From an uncultured Lachnospiraceae bacterium (GTDB lineage: Bacteria > Bacillota > Clostridia > Lachnospirales > Lachnospiraceae): a stretch of DNA of 16,898 nt. Where the stretch lies: contig CAJUPT010000065.1 in NCBI GenBank assembly GCA_910588405.1, positions 1 through 16,898 of the forward strand. The letters run 5' to 3'. The position numbers and the translations under genes are program-made. Of this stretch, positions 1-8,533 are shown piece after piece; the first letter of the stretch is position 1; every line of letters starts with the position of its first letter. The notes below the pieces were generated by a model. That model was not told the DNA's origin, ran no database searches, and was given only the letters and a program-made list of their open reading frames with translations.

Positions 1-2
1 CC

Positions 3-3000
3 ACCTTCGGAAAGAAGAAGGGGACAGCGGATGCAGAGAATGCGGCAGCCGGCAGCGAAGCTCTGGAGACAGAGGGAAACGGCCTGGAGGAAGCAGAAGA
101 AAAGAGTGAAAAAAAGAAACAGGATGCAAAAAGGGATCAGACAAAGGAGGAAGAAACAGAAACCGGGACAGAGGAAGAGGAAACGCAGATGGAAGCAACG
201 CCTATGGTACAAAGCAGCGGACTCTCGGTGAGCGGCACCAGTGCGGAAGACAGCTTTGATATTCCCATGAGCGATCTCTATACCTTTACGGATCCGTCCC
301 TAAGCTTTGATACCCGCTATGTGCTCTACGGCGGTTCCGGCTGCATGATGGCAAAACAGGCCGGCGCGCAGGGGTATACCTGCATTGGGGCATACGAGAT
401 TCTTTACACAAGCGGAGGGAGAGCGGCGGCGGAATACAAGTTCTGGGTTATGGGCAGCGTCAGCGATGCCATTGGCTGGGAGGCATATATGAGTCCGAAT
501 TACAATGACTCCAACTGCTCCATAAGCCGTCATGGCGATGTGGTCTGTCTTTACACGAAGGGCAGCTATGTGCAGGAAAGCTACATTGATTTTTATTATA
601 AGCAGGGAGTGATCGAATCGGCCACGGCGAAGGCTTACTTGAAGATGCCTTTTTTCTTTAACGGAATGAGTGATTACCATGGTTCCGGAAATAAACCTTC
701 AGGTGGTTCTGAGACTCTTGACCCGGCGCCGGCGCCCGGCCCTTCACCCAAGCCCGGCCCGGCGCCGGCGCCCGGACCGCAGCCTTCCGGCGACGACAAG
801 GAGAACAGCAAAGATATTCCGATTACTGGAAGCTATACTTTTAAGGATCCGGAGGGGCTGGATTTTGACATCCGGTACGTGCTGGCGTGTGAGGATAAAA
901 ATGCCAGCGCAGTCAAAACAGTTGCCGACATGGCAAAAGCAGATATAGTCAGTGTTTACGAGATTCTTTATGTGAAAAACGGAAAGGCTGTGGCAGAATA
1001 TAAATGTTATGTCGCAGCGGATGATGCACAGGCAAAGAAGATCGCAGATACATATCAGATGCCGGACGGCCTCCATGGCGACGTGATGATCCTCTGTAAT
1101 GACAAAGCCATGTTAGATCAGATGATGGATATTGGCGTAAAATATGGTTATATATCTGCGGCGACGCCGGAAGCATATATCCGTTATCTGATGAGCACGG
1201 AAGGATTTAAGGAATATAAAGGAGACGGAGGTTCAGCGCCGCTCCCGGATCCGAAACCGGTTCCTGGCCCTGGGCCAGATCCGACGCCTGACCCTGCACC
1301 GGGTCCCCCAGTTGAGGAATTTGTTCCGGATTTCAAGGAGATCCCGACGGTGCAGATCACGAAGGATTACAGTTTTACGGATCCGGACGGACTGGATTAT
1401 GCGGTACGGTTTGGAGCATATGGCGGGAAGGACTGTCCTTTTGCGGTACAGTATCAGGCAGTGGGCTACAGTGATATGATCTATGCAGACCAGGAAGGAA
1501 AGGCAGCCGCCGAATATAAGTTTTATGTGATGGAAAATGAAGATGCGGCAAGGACCTTAAGGGAGCAGTTTGCCGGATATGGCGCAGATGCGGCTCTTAG
1601 CAGGGGCACGGTGGTCTGTGTGGCCGTTTCCGGGAAAGAGGCCCAGGACAATATTGATGTCTTTGCCCAGTACGGACAGATTCCAAAAGCCACGGTGAAA
1701 GCATACTTTGATACGGTGGCGGCTCCTTACGGACTTACTGTGACAGAGGCAGCCAGAGAATGGAAACCGGATCTTACAAAGAAACCGGTTATTCAGATTA
1801 CAAAAGATTATGCATTTACAGATCCGGATGATGTGCAGTATGATGCCAGATATGCGGCATACGGCGGAAAAGAGTGTCCGTATGCGGCGCAGGCCGGAGC
1901 GGAAGGCTTCTGCGAGATCCTTTATTCTGAGAATGGAAAAGCGGCTGCTGAGTATAAGCTGTATATTATGGCTGATGAAGGGGCTGCGAAGGCGCAGAAG
2001 GAAACAATGGAGGCCGGAGGCATGGATGTAACGCTCAGCAGGGGGAACGTGGTGTGCGCGTATTCTGACGGAGAATATATCCAACAGACGATTGATCTGT
2101 ATGTGCAGTATGGCCTGCTTGAGGAGGCCACGGTGAAGGCTTATCTGGATGCGATGTTTGGACAGTACGGTTTGGAGTTTACGGAAGCTGCTTATGGAAA
2201 AGAACCGGAAGAGCCTGAGTCTCAAAAGCCCGTCGCTACTGATAAAGCGAACAGTCCGGCTTTCCAGATGGGCGGCAATCATGTGTTTGAGAATCCGGAC
2301 GATCTGGACTTTGACAGCCGCTATGTGCTTTACGGCGGCCCGGAAAGCGGAGCCTTTGGTATGGTGGCAGGTGCCACTCAGGCAGATATAAAGGAAATGT
2401 ATGAGGTCCTTTATGTGAAAGACGGCAGGCCGGCGGCAGAATATAAATGTTATGTAACGGCAAATGAGGCAGAGGCACAGAAAATTTTGACAGCATATGG
2501 AACGATGGTATCCACGGAACATGATGTTGCGATCATGTACAGCAGCGGGGAGAATGTGGAACAGACGATTGCCATGTATGCGCAGTATGGAGGGCTGACT
2601 GATCCGACTCCGGCAGGATATCTTCAGTTTATGATCGATAATGAGAATCTGAAGCCTGTCGTCCCTCCTGAAGCACCGGCGCCTGTCCGGAGTGCCGGGG
2701 ACCAGGAAGCAGATGAAGGACAGAAGGAAAAGGCTCTGCAGGAAGCGGCAGAGCCGGAGGCAGAAGCAGAGCCGGAGGCAGAAGCAGAGCCGGAGGCAGA
2801 AGCAGAGGCTGCGCAGCCGGCAGCGCAGACAGAGGAAGAAGAACCTGTGTCAAAGGTTCCAGCGGCCGCACTTTTAGAGACGGCGGAGGACGTGGCGAGA
2901 AAGGCTGACAGAGAGGAAGATGATGAACCGGCGGAGGAAGAGGAACCGGTTCATGAAGATGAGCCGGAACAGACAGAGGAACCAAAACAGCGGGAAGGAC

Positions 3001-3050
3001 CGGCGGCAGAGGAAGGCGCCGGCCCAGGTGAAGGTCTGGATGAAGCATAA
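3..3050 (+). CDS. Large multidomain surface-type protein, five copies of an unknown ~120-aa domain (5' partial)
   Basis: The frame is open from the first complete codon of the window, so the true start lies upstream. The ATG at 189 is probably internal, because the Glu/Lys-rich stretch before it continues in frame. Five copies of one ~120-residue domain lie at about 279-655, 825-1203, 1368-1725, 1806-2160 and 2280-2640. Each begins with F-x-DP-(D/E)-x-L-(D)-(F/Y), then RY-x-x-YGG, a central EILY..GKAAAEYK motif, and ends with a Q(Y)G...AT.KAYL motif. Copies 1-2 and 2-3 are separated by Pro/Gly linkers typical of wall-spanning proteins. Copies 3 and 4 abut and are the most similar. The C-terminal ~130 residues are Glu/Ala/Pro-rich with a perfect 18-bp triplication. 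No LPxTG-type sorting signal is present at the C-terminus; any signal peptide or membrane anchor would be in the missing N-terminus. I do not recognise the domain family. An extracellular location is inferred from the linkers and the adjacent lipoprotein with the same domain. Confidence 0.85.
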   Translation, partial: TFGKKKGTADAENAAAGSEALETEGNGLEEAEEKSEKKKQDAKRDQTKEEETETGTEEEETQMEATPMVQSSGLSVSGTSAEDSFDIPMSDLYTFTDPSLSFDTRYVLYGGSGCMMAKQAGAQGYTCIGAYEILYTSGGRAAAEYKFWVMGSVSDAIGWEAYMSPNYNDSNCSISRHGDVVCLYTKGSYVQESYIDFYYKQGVIESATAKAYLKMPFFFNGMSDYHGSGNKPSGGSETLDPAPAPGPSPKPGPAPAPGPQPSGDDKENSKDIPITGSYTFKDPEGLDFDIRYVLACEDKNASAVKTVADMAKADIVSVYEILYVKNGKAVAEYKCYVAADDAQAKKIADTYQMPDGLHGDVMILCNDKAMLDQMMDIGVKYGYISAATPEAYIRYLMSTEGFKEYKGDGGSAPLPDPKPVPGPGPDPTPDPAPGPPVEEFVPDFKEIPTVQITKDYSFTDPDGLDYAVRFGAYGGKDCPFAVQYQAVGYSDMIYADQEGKAAAEYKFYVMENEDAARTLREQFAGYGADAALSRGTVVCVAVSGKEAQDNIDVFAQYGQIPKATVKAYFDTVAAPYGLTVTEAAREWKPDLTKKPVIQITKDYAFTDPDDVQYDARYAAYGGKECPYAAQAGAEGFCEILYSENGKAAAEYKLYIMADEGAAKAQKETMEAGGMDVTLSRGNVVCAYSDGEYIQQTIDLYVQYGLLEEATVKAYLDAMFGQYGLEFTEAAYGKEPEEPESQKPVATDKANSPAFQMGGNHVFENPDDLDFDSRYVLYGGPESGAFGMVAGATQADIKEMYEVLYVKDGRPAAEYKCYVTANEAEAQKILTAYGTMVSTEHDVAIMYSSGENVEQTIAMYAQYGGLTDPTPAGYLQFMIDNENLKPVVPPEAPAPVRSAGDQEADEGQKEKALQEAAEPEAEAEPEAEAEPEAEAEAAQPAAQTEEEEPVSKVPAAALLETAEDVARKADREEDDEPAEEEEPVHEDEPEQTEEPKQREGPAAEEGAGPGEGLDEA
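2751..2804 (+). repeat. Perfect 18-bp tandem repeat x3 in the acidic tail
   Basis: Three identical 18-bp units starting gagccggagg encode the hexapeptide EPEAEA in frame within the C-terminal acidic tail of the five-domain protein. Identity at DNA level suggests recent slippage expansion. A unit change would alter tail length without breaking the frame. Confidence 0.9.
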
Positions 3051-3089
3051 AATAAAACAGATGAATGACATAAGAAGGAGTGCATGACA

Positions 3090-3761
3090 ATGAGAAAAAT
3101 AAAGATTCTGACAGCAGTGTTTTTGGCGGCGGCGGTAACGGTAAGCCTTGCGGCCTGCGGCGGTAAAGGGGAGCAAAAGGCGGAAAGCGGGACAGAGGCA
3201 GCGGCCGGGACGGAAAAAACCGGGGGAACAGAAGGCTCAGCGCCGGAAACGGAAGGCGCCAAAGATACAGAAGGCGTTAAAGATACGGAAGGCGTTAAAG
3301 ACACGGAAGAAGGCGATGAGACAAAAGCGGCAGGAGCGGCAGTATATCCGGGCATTGAGATGACGGATACCTTTACCTTTACGGATCCGGCTGATCTGGA
3401 CTTTGATACCCGCTATGTGTTTATGGGGGATTCCACCTGCAAGCTTCTGACGGATATGCTTAATTATGATTTCCATGGTACGGCTCTGTATGAGATTCTC
3501 TATGTGAAGGACGGCGAGGGCGTCGGGGAATACCAGTATTTTGTGATGGAGGACGAGGAAAGTGCCAAAGGGCTGGCAGATTTTTATGGGGCACAGGGAC
3601 AGAATGTGACGCAGGAGGAGAACAGGGTCTATACCTTTTCCGATGCGGATCTTTTGAAAAGTACACTTATGATGCTCTCAGGCGCGAATATGATCCGCGA
3701 CGAGGAGCCGGAAACTTATGTGAGATATATAGCAGACTCTTATGGACTGGTGGAGCAGTAA
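3090..3761 (+). CDS. Lipoprotein with one copy of the unknown surface domain
   Basis: The N-terminus is a classic lipoprotein signal: Lys/Arg start, hydrophobic core, and lipobox L-A-A-C with the lipidated Cys at residue 23. The ATG at 3090 is chosen because the AAGGAG at 3075-3080 sits 9 nt before it. The in-frame ATG at 3084 would leave only 3 nt. After the Cys comes a low-complexity Glu/Thr/Gly/Lys spacer of about 65 residues, containing an 18-bp repeat. One copy of the upstream protein's domain follows (about 3370-3755: FTDP, LDFDTRYVF, YEILYVKDG, EYQYFVM, then YVRYIA). The gene starts 39 bp after the upstream stop, so the two are probably co-transcribed paralogues of one surface system. 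The product should be tethered to the outer face of the membrane. It could be a binding subunit for the following ABC proteins, but it does not resemble known solute-binding folds; the function is unknown. Confidence 0.88.
   Translation: MRKIKILTAVFLAAAVTVSLAACGGKGEQKAESGTEAAAGTEKTGGTEGSAPETEGAKDTEGVKDTEGVKDTEEGDETKAAGAAVYPGIEMTDTFTFTDPADLDFDTRYVFMGDSTCKLLTDMLNYDFHGTALYEILYVKDGEGVGEYQYFVMEDEESAKGLADFYGAQGQNVTQEENRVYTFSDADLLKSTLMMLSGANMIRDEEPETYVRYIADSYGLVEQ
3261..3314 (+). repeat. 18-bp tandem repeat x3 in lipoprotein spacer
   Basis: Units at 3261-3278, 3279-3296 and 3297-3314 encode KDTEGV, KDTEGV and KDTEEG. The first two differ by one base and the third is more diverged. They lie in the flexible spacer between lipid anchor and domain, so copy number would set the reach from the membrane. 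Confidence 0.85.
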
Positions 3762-3794
3762 GCAGCCCTGCCGGGAGGAAAGGAGCAGATTCCT

Positions 3795-5531
3795 TTGGGA
3801 GTACGAAAGAAAGAAAACGGAAGCTGGCGGGAATTCGGATATTATCTGAAAACCGTCAGGCTTCCCTGGCTGTGGATTGCCGTGGCATTTATCTGCAGCA
3901 TGCTTTACAACGAGGTGATGCTTCATCTGCCGTCCACCACGGCGGGACTTTTGAGCGGGAGCCTGGATAATCAGGTGTTGATGGATGCCATCTGCTTTTA
4001 TGTGTTCTTTACCATTGTCCTGTGTGCCGACACGGCTCTTCGGTGTCCGGCCCAGCATTTGGGCGTCCGCAATGCGAGAAAAGCTCTGTGGAAGAGGATG
4101 CTGCATATCCGCATGGATTATTATGACAGCCATGATCCGTCGGAGCTGATGAGCACGATCACCAACGATGCGTCGGAATCCATGAAGGATCTGGTCCGTT
4201 ATATCGTGGCGTTTATTCCCGATGTGTATTATACGGTGCGGGCTCTGCAGATGATCTCTTCTTATAACATATGGCTGATGGTGTCGATCTTCATGCTGCT
4301 TCCGCTCAAGTTTGTCTATATGGTGTACCTTGGAAGACGGAAATTCCGGACGCAGGCTGGCGTGTACCGGGAGATCGGCGGCCTGACGGCCTATCTGGCG
4401 GAGCGGGTCCGGGGCTTGAGCCTGATCAAAACGTATACAAATGAAGCGCAGGAATTGAAAAACGGTGAGGAGGCTGCGAAAAAACTCTTTGACGCCAATA
4501 TGCGGGTGAAAAAGCTGGAGTGTCTGGATACGGCGGTGTCCACCATGATCGGACTGGCCCAGAATATGATCGTCATGGTATTCGGCGTGGTGCTTTTGCA
4601 GCGGGGAGCCATTACCATGCAGCAGTGGGTATCGTTCTTCATGTTCTCGGCCACATTATCCAATACCTTTACGGCGCTGATCGGCTACTGGACCGGAATG
4701 AAGACCGTCCAGGGAAGCTTATCCAGAGCAGCTCATATGCTGATGGCGCCAAAGGAGGAGGAAGGGGAGACGGGAACGGAAAAGCCGGAACACAAAGGGA
4801 TTACCTTTGAAGAGGTTTCCTTTTCCTACGGAGACAAGCCTGCGCTCAGAGAGGCTTCCTTTACGATTCCTGACGGAAAGGCGACGGCCATTGTCGGGCT
4901 CTGCGGCAGCGGAAAGACTACCTCCTTAAATTTGATCGAGCGATTTTATGAGGCCGGCGGCGGGCGGGTGATACTGGGCGGCGCAGATGTGAGAAAGCTT
5001 TCTTTAAAGGAACTGCGGGAGCGGTTTGGATATGTGCAGCAGGGGGCGGAGATCTTCAGCGGAACCCTCAGGGAAGCGCTGACTTACGGGATCCGCCGAT
5101 CTGTATCGGATGAGGAGATCCTGGCGGCGGCGTCTGAATCCGGATTTTTGGAAGTTATGAAGCGGTGGGAGCGGGGGCTTGACACGATGGTTTCGGCCGG
5201 CGGCGTTTCCATGTCCGGCGGGCAGAGACAGCGTTTGGTGCTGACCAGGGAATTTCTGCGGAATGCTGAGGTGCTTCTTTTAGATGAGCCTACCTCGGCA
5301 TTGGACGCGGTGGCGGCCAAAGAGGTACAGGATGCGGTGTTCGGCCTGTTCCCCGGTAAAACAAAGGTGATCGTGACTCATGATCCGGAGCTTATGAAGC
5401 GGGCGGATCAGGTGGTGCTTCTTTCTGGCGGCGCGGTTTTGGGCTGCGGGACTTATGAAGAGCTGAAAGCGGGCTGTGAACATTTTCAGGAACTCCTTTC
5501 TGCCTGTGAAGGGGAGGTGGACGTCCAATGA
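3795..5531 (+). CDS. ABC exporter half-transporter, permease-ATPase fusion (subunit 1)
   Basis: This is a type I ABC exporter half-transporter: an N-terminal six-helix membrane region (about residues 20-310) followed by a nucleotide-binding domain. Visible motifs are Walker A GLCGSGKTT (368-376), Q-loop YVQQG, signature MSGGQ (473-477), Walker B VLLLDEP (493-499, catalytic Glu498) and H-loop His529. All catalytic elements are intact. The start is TTG, supported by AAAGGAG at 3779-3785 nine nt upstream; no better in-frame ATG exists near the conserved N-terminal region. At 578 residues it has the usual half-transporter length. It overlaps the next ABC gene by 4 bp, which points to a heterodimer of the BmrC/BmrD or LmrC/LmrD kind. 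The substrate cannot be read from sequence. The neighbouring surface proteins and redox genes make a peptide, lipid or thiol cargo possible, but this is inference. Confidence 0.93.
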   Translation: MGVRKKENGSWREFGYYLKTVRLPWLWIAVAFICSMLYNEVMLHLPSTTAGLLSGSLDNQVLMDAICFYVFFTIVLCADTALRCPAQHLGVRNARKALWKRMLHIRMDYYDSHDPSELMSTITNDASESMKDLVRYIVAFIPDVYYTVRALQMISSYNIWLMVSIFMLLPLKFVYMVYLGRRKFRTQAGVYREIGGLTAYLAERVRGLSLIKTYTNEAQELKNGEEAAKKLFDANMRVKKLECLDTAVSTMIGLAQNMIVMVFGVVLLQRGAITMQQWVSFFMFSATLSNTFTALIGYWTGMKTVQGSLSRAAHMLMAPKEEEGETGTEKPEHKGITFEEVSFSYGDKPALREASFTIPDGKATAIVGLCGSGKTTSLNLIERFYEAGGGRVILGGADVRKLSLKELRERFGYVQQGAEIFSGTLREALTYGIRRSVSDEEILAAASESGFLEVMKRWERGLDTMVSAGGVSMSGGQRQRLVLTREFLRNAEVLLLDEPTSALDAVAAKEVQDAVFGLFPGKTKVIVTHDPELMKRADQVVLLSGGAVLGCGTYEELKAGCEHFQELLSACEGEVDVQ

Positions 5532-7258
5532 TCAAAGCATTTAAACGGTATACAAAGGTATTTAAAGGGATCAGGCTGCCCTGGGGGCTTCTGTTTCTGG
5601 TGGTAGCTGTTTCGGTGGTCCGGTCTCATCTGGAGGTGGAGACTCTGACGCTGACTGCCTCCATTATCGACGGAAGCCAGGGGAGCGTCCGCACCGACGA
5701 ACTGGTGCGGTATATTGAATTTCTCCTGCTCTCCTGCATTGTTTCGGTCGCGTTCAATTACATATCCGGACTGGCATATCAGAAGATCAATCTGAGCGTC
5801 CGGCTGAAGCTGTGGAATAAGATGATGCGGCTTCCCACCAGATATTATGATTCCGACAGCGGAAACGGGCTGGTGACCCGTGTGACCAGTGATGCGGACA
5901 GCGCCAGTAATTATTTTCAGCTGATGATCGATCTGTTTACGGCTGTGTATGCGGGGATCGTGGCATATCACAGAATGTTTACGTTTCAGTCTGCCATGGC
6001 GGCGGCTTCGCTTCTGATCATTCCGCTGACCCTGGGGATCGGCGCCGTTTACGGGGCGCTTTCTTACCGGGCGGGGGCAGAATGCAGGAACCGGCTGGCT
6101 GATACCATGGGGTATCTGGCGGAGCGCGTCCGCGGCCTTAAGCTGATCCGTTCTTTCCGCATGATGGACGAGGAGGAGAAACGGGGGAATGATCTTTTCA
6201 GAAAGCAGTGCGGCGCGGATATCAGGCTGAGTCTGGTTTCCATGGTTCAGCTCGCCGGAATGGAGATCATCGGCTGCATCAGCATTGTGATCTCGTTCGT
6301 ACTGGGCGGAAAGCTGGTGGCGGAGGGCAGGATCACCACCGGTATCCTGATCGGTTTCTATTCGCTGAGCGCCCTGGGAGCGACGCGGGTGGTGGCGGTA
6401 TTCGCCACATTGGGCAGTTTTGCCCAGAATACAGGAGTGATGCAGAAGATCGGTCTGGTGCTGGAGGCGGAGGAGGAGTCTGACGCAGGTTATGAAATGG
6501 ACGTGAAGGATGAGGATCTGAACATTAAGCACCTGGATTTTGCTTATGAGACCTGTCCGGTCCTTAAAGATCTTGTCTGTACGATCCCAAAAGGGAGGGT
6601 GACTGCCATTGTGGGAACAAACGGTGCGGGAAAGACGACCTTGTTCAAGCTTCTGGAACGGATGTATGAGCCGGGCGGCGGGGGGATCTGTTTCGGAGAG
6701 ACTGATATCGGGGAGTTCAGCCTGTCGTCCTGGCGGAAGAGCTTTGCCATTGTGGCCCAGGATAAGCCGCTTCTTTCCGGGACGATCCGGGAGAATATTT
6801 TATACGGCGTAGAACGGCCGGTTTCGGAGGAAGAGCTTCATCAGGTGGCAAAGATGGCGGGGATCTATGATTTTGTCATGGAAACGCCGGGCGGCTTTGA
6901 CGCACAGGTGGGACCGGGCGGCTCCAATTTCTCCGGCGGACAGCAGCAGTGTATCGCCATTGCAAGAGCTATGATGCGCAATCCCGATTACCTGCTTTTA
7001 GATGAGGCCACCAGCAATCTGGACGTAAAGAGTGAAAGGCAGGTGAGTCTGGCTCTTCAGAATCTGATGAAGGGGAGGACGACTGTTCTGATTGCCCACA
7101 ATTATTCGGCGACCAGGTTTGCGGATCAGGTGATCGTCATGAACGGGGGGCAGATCGAAGCCTCCGGTACGCCGGAGGAACTGTTAGAGAAAAATGAATA
7201 TTACCGGATCTTTGCAAAAGAAGCACTGTCCGGTGCGAAGGCGGGAGGGACATTTTGA
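5528..7258 (+). CDS. ABC exporter half-transporter, permease-ATPase fusion (subunit 2)
   Basis: This is the second half-transporter, 576 residues, with an N-terminal six-helix exporter region and a C-terminal ATPase. Walker A is GTNGAGKTT (363-371), the signature is SGGQ (469-472, preceded by Phe), Walker B ends in D492-E493, and the H-loop is His524. The start ATG overlaps the upstream TGA in an ATGA arrangement, and a GGGGAGG-type ribosome site lies inside the end of the previous gene, so translation is coupled and near equal amounts of the two subunits are expected. Both subunits keep the catalytic Glu and signature motif, so the pair does not show the one-dead-site asymmetry of some heterodimeric exporters. 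The next gene again overlaps by 4 bp. Export of an unknown substrate is the likely role. Confidence 0.93.
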   Translation: MIKAFKRYTKVFKGIRLPWGLLFLVVAVSVVRSHLEVETLTLTASIIDGSQGSVRTDELVRYIEFLLLSCIVSVAFNYISGLAYQKINLSVRLKLWNKMMRLPTRYYDSDSGNGLVTRVTSDADSASNYFQLMIDLFTAVYAGIVAYHRMFTFQSAMAAASLLIIPLTLGIGAVYGALSYRAGAECRNRLADTMGYLAERVRGLKLIRSFRMMDEEEKRGNDLFRKQCGADIRLSLVSMVQLAGMEIIGCISIVISFVLGGKLVAEGRITTGILIGFYSLSALGATRVVAVFATLGSFAQNTGVMQKIGLVLEAEEESDAGYEMDVKDEDLNIKHLDFAYETCPVLKDLVCTIPKGRVTAIVGTNGAGKTTLFKLLERMYEPGGGGICFGETDIGEFSLSSWRKSFAIVAQDKPLLSGTIRENILYGVERPVSEEELHQVAKMAGIYDFVMETPGGFDAQVGPGGSNFSGGQQQCIAIARAMMRNPDYLLLDEATSNLDVKSERQVSLALQNLMKGRTTVLIAHNYSATRFADQVIVMNGGQIEASGTPEELLEKNEYYRIFAKEALSGAKAGGTF

Positions 7259-8181
7259 AATCAGGAGTAGTTTCATGTTTTGATTACAGGACTCTGGAGA
7301 TTCCGGAGGAGCTTACGAAATGGAAGATCTCAGATGAAGAGATCGAAGCGGAGTTAAAGGCTTTGTCTGGGGATTATGCGTCTGAGGAATGGGCTGCGGA
7401 TCAGGTGCGTGCCGGCGATTCACTACGCTGTATCTGTCTGGCGGGATCAGATGAACTGTTAAAGGACAGAGTGCTCTTTCTCTATCCGGGAAGAGCGCTG
7501 CCGGGAGCGGAAGCGGCGGAAGGAGCCGTACTGGGGAAAAAATGTGGAGATGTACTGGAGACCTTCGTGGGGAAGCAGATGCGTCCGGTAAAGCTGGAGA
7601 TCGCCGGAGTTATGCGGCGGGTAACACTGCCGGTGGGCGATGAGCTGGTGAAAAAACTGGAGATTCCGGGTGTTTTTACGGTGGAGGATTATTACTGCTG
7701 GTACCGGGAGCAGCACAGGGAAGAGCGGCGTATGAAGGCAGGATACGGAATCATCCGCTACTGGCTCACAGAAATGATGGAACGGAGCGAGATCTTCGTG
7801 GACGAGGAGGAAAAACGGGAGTGGAGTCTCACACGGGGCAGGGCTTTTTTTGAGGGAATGTTGGCTTCTGGTTATGATCTCCGGATTCCTTCGGAAGGCT
7901 TTGAGATCCTGACTGACGAGCAGGCCATTGAGAAAGCGGCCAAAGAGCAGGCGGAACGGTTTGTGCCTTTTCTTCTGCTGGAATATCTGTGCAGGCAGGA
8001 CGGCTATGTTCTGACAAAAGAGGACTATGAGAAAGAGATCATCGAGGCCGGGGCTGCAAGGGGACTTGGTCCGGAGGAATCAAAAAGGCGGTCGGAATTT
8101 TCCATGTATCTGGAAGTACGCTATCAGGAGCATGTGTTTTACGGGAAAAGCGAGGAAGCGCAGAAAAAGCTGGAGGATTAG
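7255..8181 (+). CDS. Trigger-factor-like chaperone/PPIase without the ribosome-binding domain
   Basis: The 308-residue protein resembles the middle and C-terminal parts of trigger factor. An initial helix ISDEEIEAEL leads to an A-x-GD-x-L-like segment (about residues 40-120) that matches the FKBP-type PPIase layout. The linker LPVGDELVKKLEIPG-x-FTVEDY follows, similar to 'LPELDDEFAKKLG.FDTVEEL', and then long helices of the chaperone arm (120-300). The N-terminal ribosome-docking domain and its GFRxGxxP signature are absent, and there is no signal peptide, so a cytoplasmic chaperone is expected. The start is TTG, overlapping the ABC stop by 4 bp, with GGAGG six nt upstream. The PPIase part is diverged, and activity may be lost. 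The coupling suggests it helps fold or deliver the exporter's cargo or partners; this is inference. It is not the housekeeping tig, which is longer and usually sits beside clpP/clpX. Confidence 0.75.
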   Translation: MKSGVVSCFDYRTLEIPEELTKWKISDEEIEAELKALSGDYASEEWAADQVRAGDSLRCICLAGSDELLKDRVLFLYPGRALPGAEAAEGAVLGKKCGDVLETFVGKQMRPVKLEIAGVMRRVTLPVGDELVKKLEIPGVFTVEDYYCWYREQHREERRMKAGYGIIRYWLTEMMERSEIFVDEEEKREWSLTRGRAFFEGMLASGYDLRIPSEGFEILTDEQAIEKAAKEQAERFVPFLLLEYLCRQDGYVLTKEDYEKEIIEAGAARGLGPEESKRRSEFSMYLEVRYQEHVFYGKSEEAQKKLED

Positions 8182-8183
8182 AT

Positions 8184-8501
8184 ATGGCGGTAATAGAAGC
8201 AACGGCGGAAACTTTTGACGAGCTGATCAAAACGGAATATGCAGCGGTGGATTTTTACGGAGATCATTGCGGCGCCTGCGCATACACGGCTCCTTTTTTC
8301 AGGGAGGCGGCCGACGACATGGGGCTGATCCGTTTTATTAAGGTCAACACGACGGCTTATCCGGAGTTTACGAAGAGGTTTGATATTTCGGGGATTCCCA
8401 CATTTTTATATTTCAGAAATGGGGAGCAGGTACATCGAAGCGAAGGCGGCATGGAGCGCTCCGGGATCAATGAGAATCTGGCGCGGATGATGTATGAATA
8501 A
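8184..8501 (+). CDS. Thioredoxin-family protein (CGAC active site)
   Basis: This is a 105-residue single-domain thioredoxin fold without signal peptide. The redox site is C29-G-A-C32 after the strand AAVDFYGDH, and the cis-proline is Pro72 in GIPTF. The usual thioredoxin site is CGPC; Ala in place of Pro would be expected to shift the redox potential, and such variants are common in clostridial thioredoxin-like proteins. The start ATG lies 2 nt after the chaperone stop, with GGAGG at 8172-8176 seven nt upstream. It is followed after 32 nt by a ferredoxin-thioredoxin reductase type protein, which is its probable electron donor. Together they could form a cytoplasmic ferredoxin-driven thiol-reducing pair. 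Confidence 0.9.
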   Translation: MAVIEATAETFDELIKTEYAAVDFYGDHCGACAYTAPFFREAADDMGLIRFIKVNTTAYPEFTKRFDISGIPTFLYFRNGEQVHRSEGGMERSGINENLARMMYE

Positions 8502-8533
8502 GAGGGGAACAGCAGGTTTTTAGGAGGAAGCTT

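Noticed and set aside
189..191. ATG at 189 as the start of the five-domain protein
   Set aside because: The same frame is open to the window edge with similar composition, and only a weak purine-rich stretch precedes the ATG, so the gene most likely begins upstream.
31..231. Arg/Lys-rich 66-codon plus-strand ORF at the window start
   Set aside because: It is the out-of-frame reading of the Glu/Lys-rich coding region of the first protein, which is open in its own frame across the same bases.
1557..2522. Long minus-strand ORF (321 codons)
   Set aside because: It is antisense to conserved repeats of the surface protein, has no recognisable domains and no ribosome site, and its composition is that of an antisense shadow.
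5486..6532. Long minus-strand ORF (348 codons)
   Set aside because: It lies antisense to the intact second ABC gene and has no family motif.
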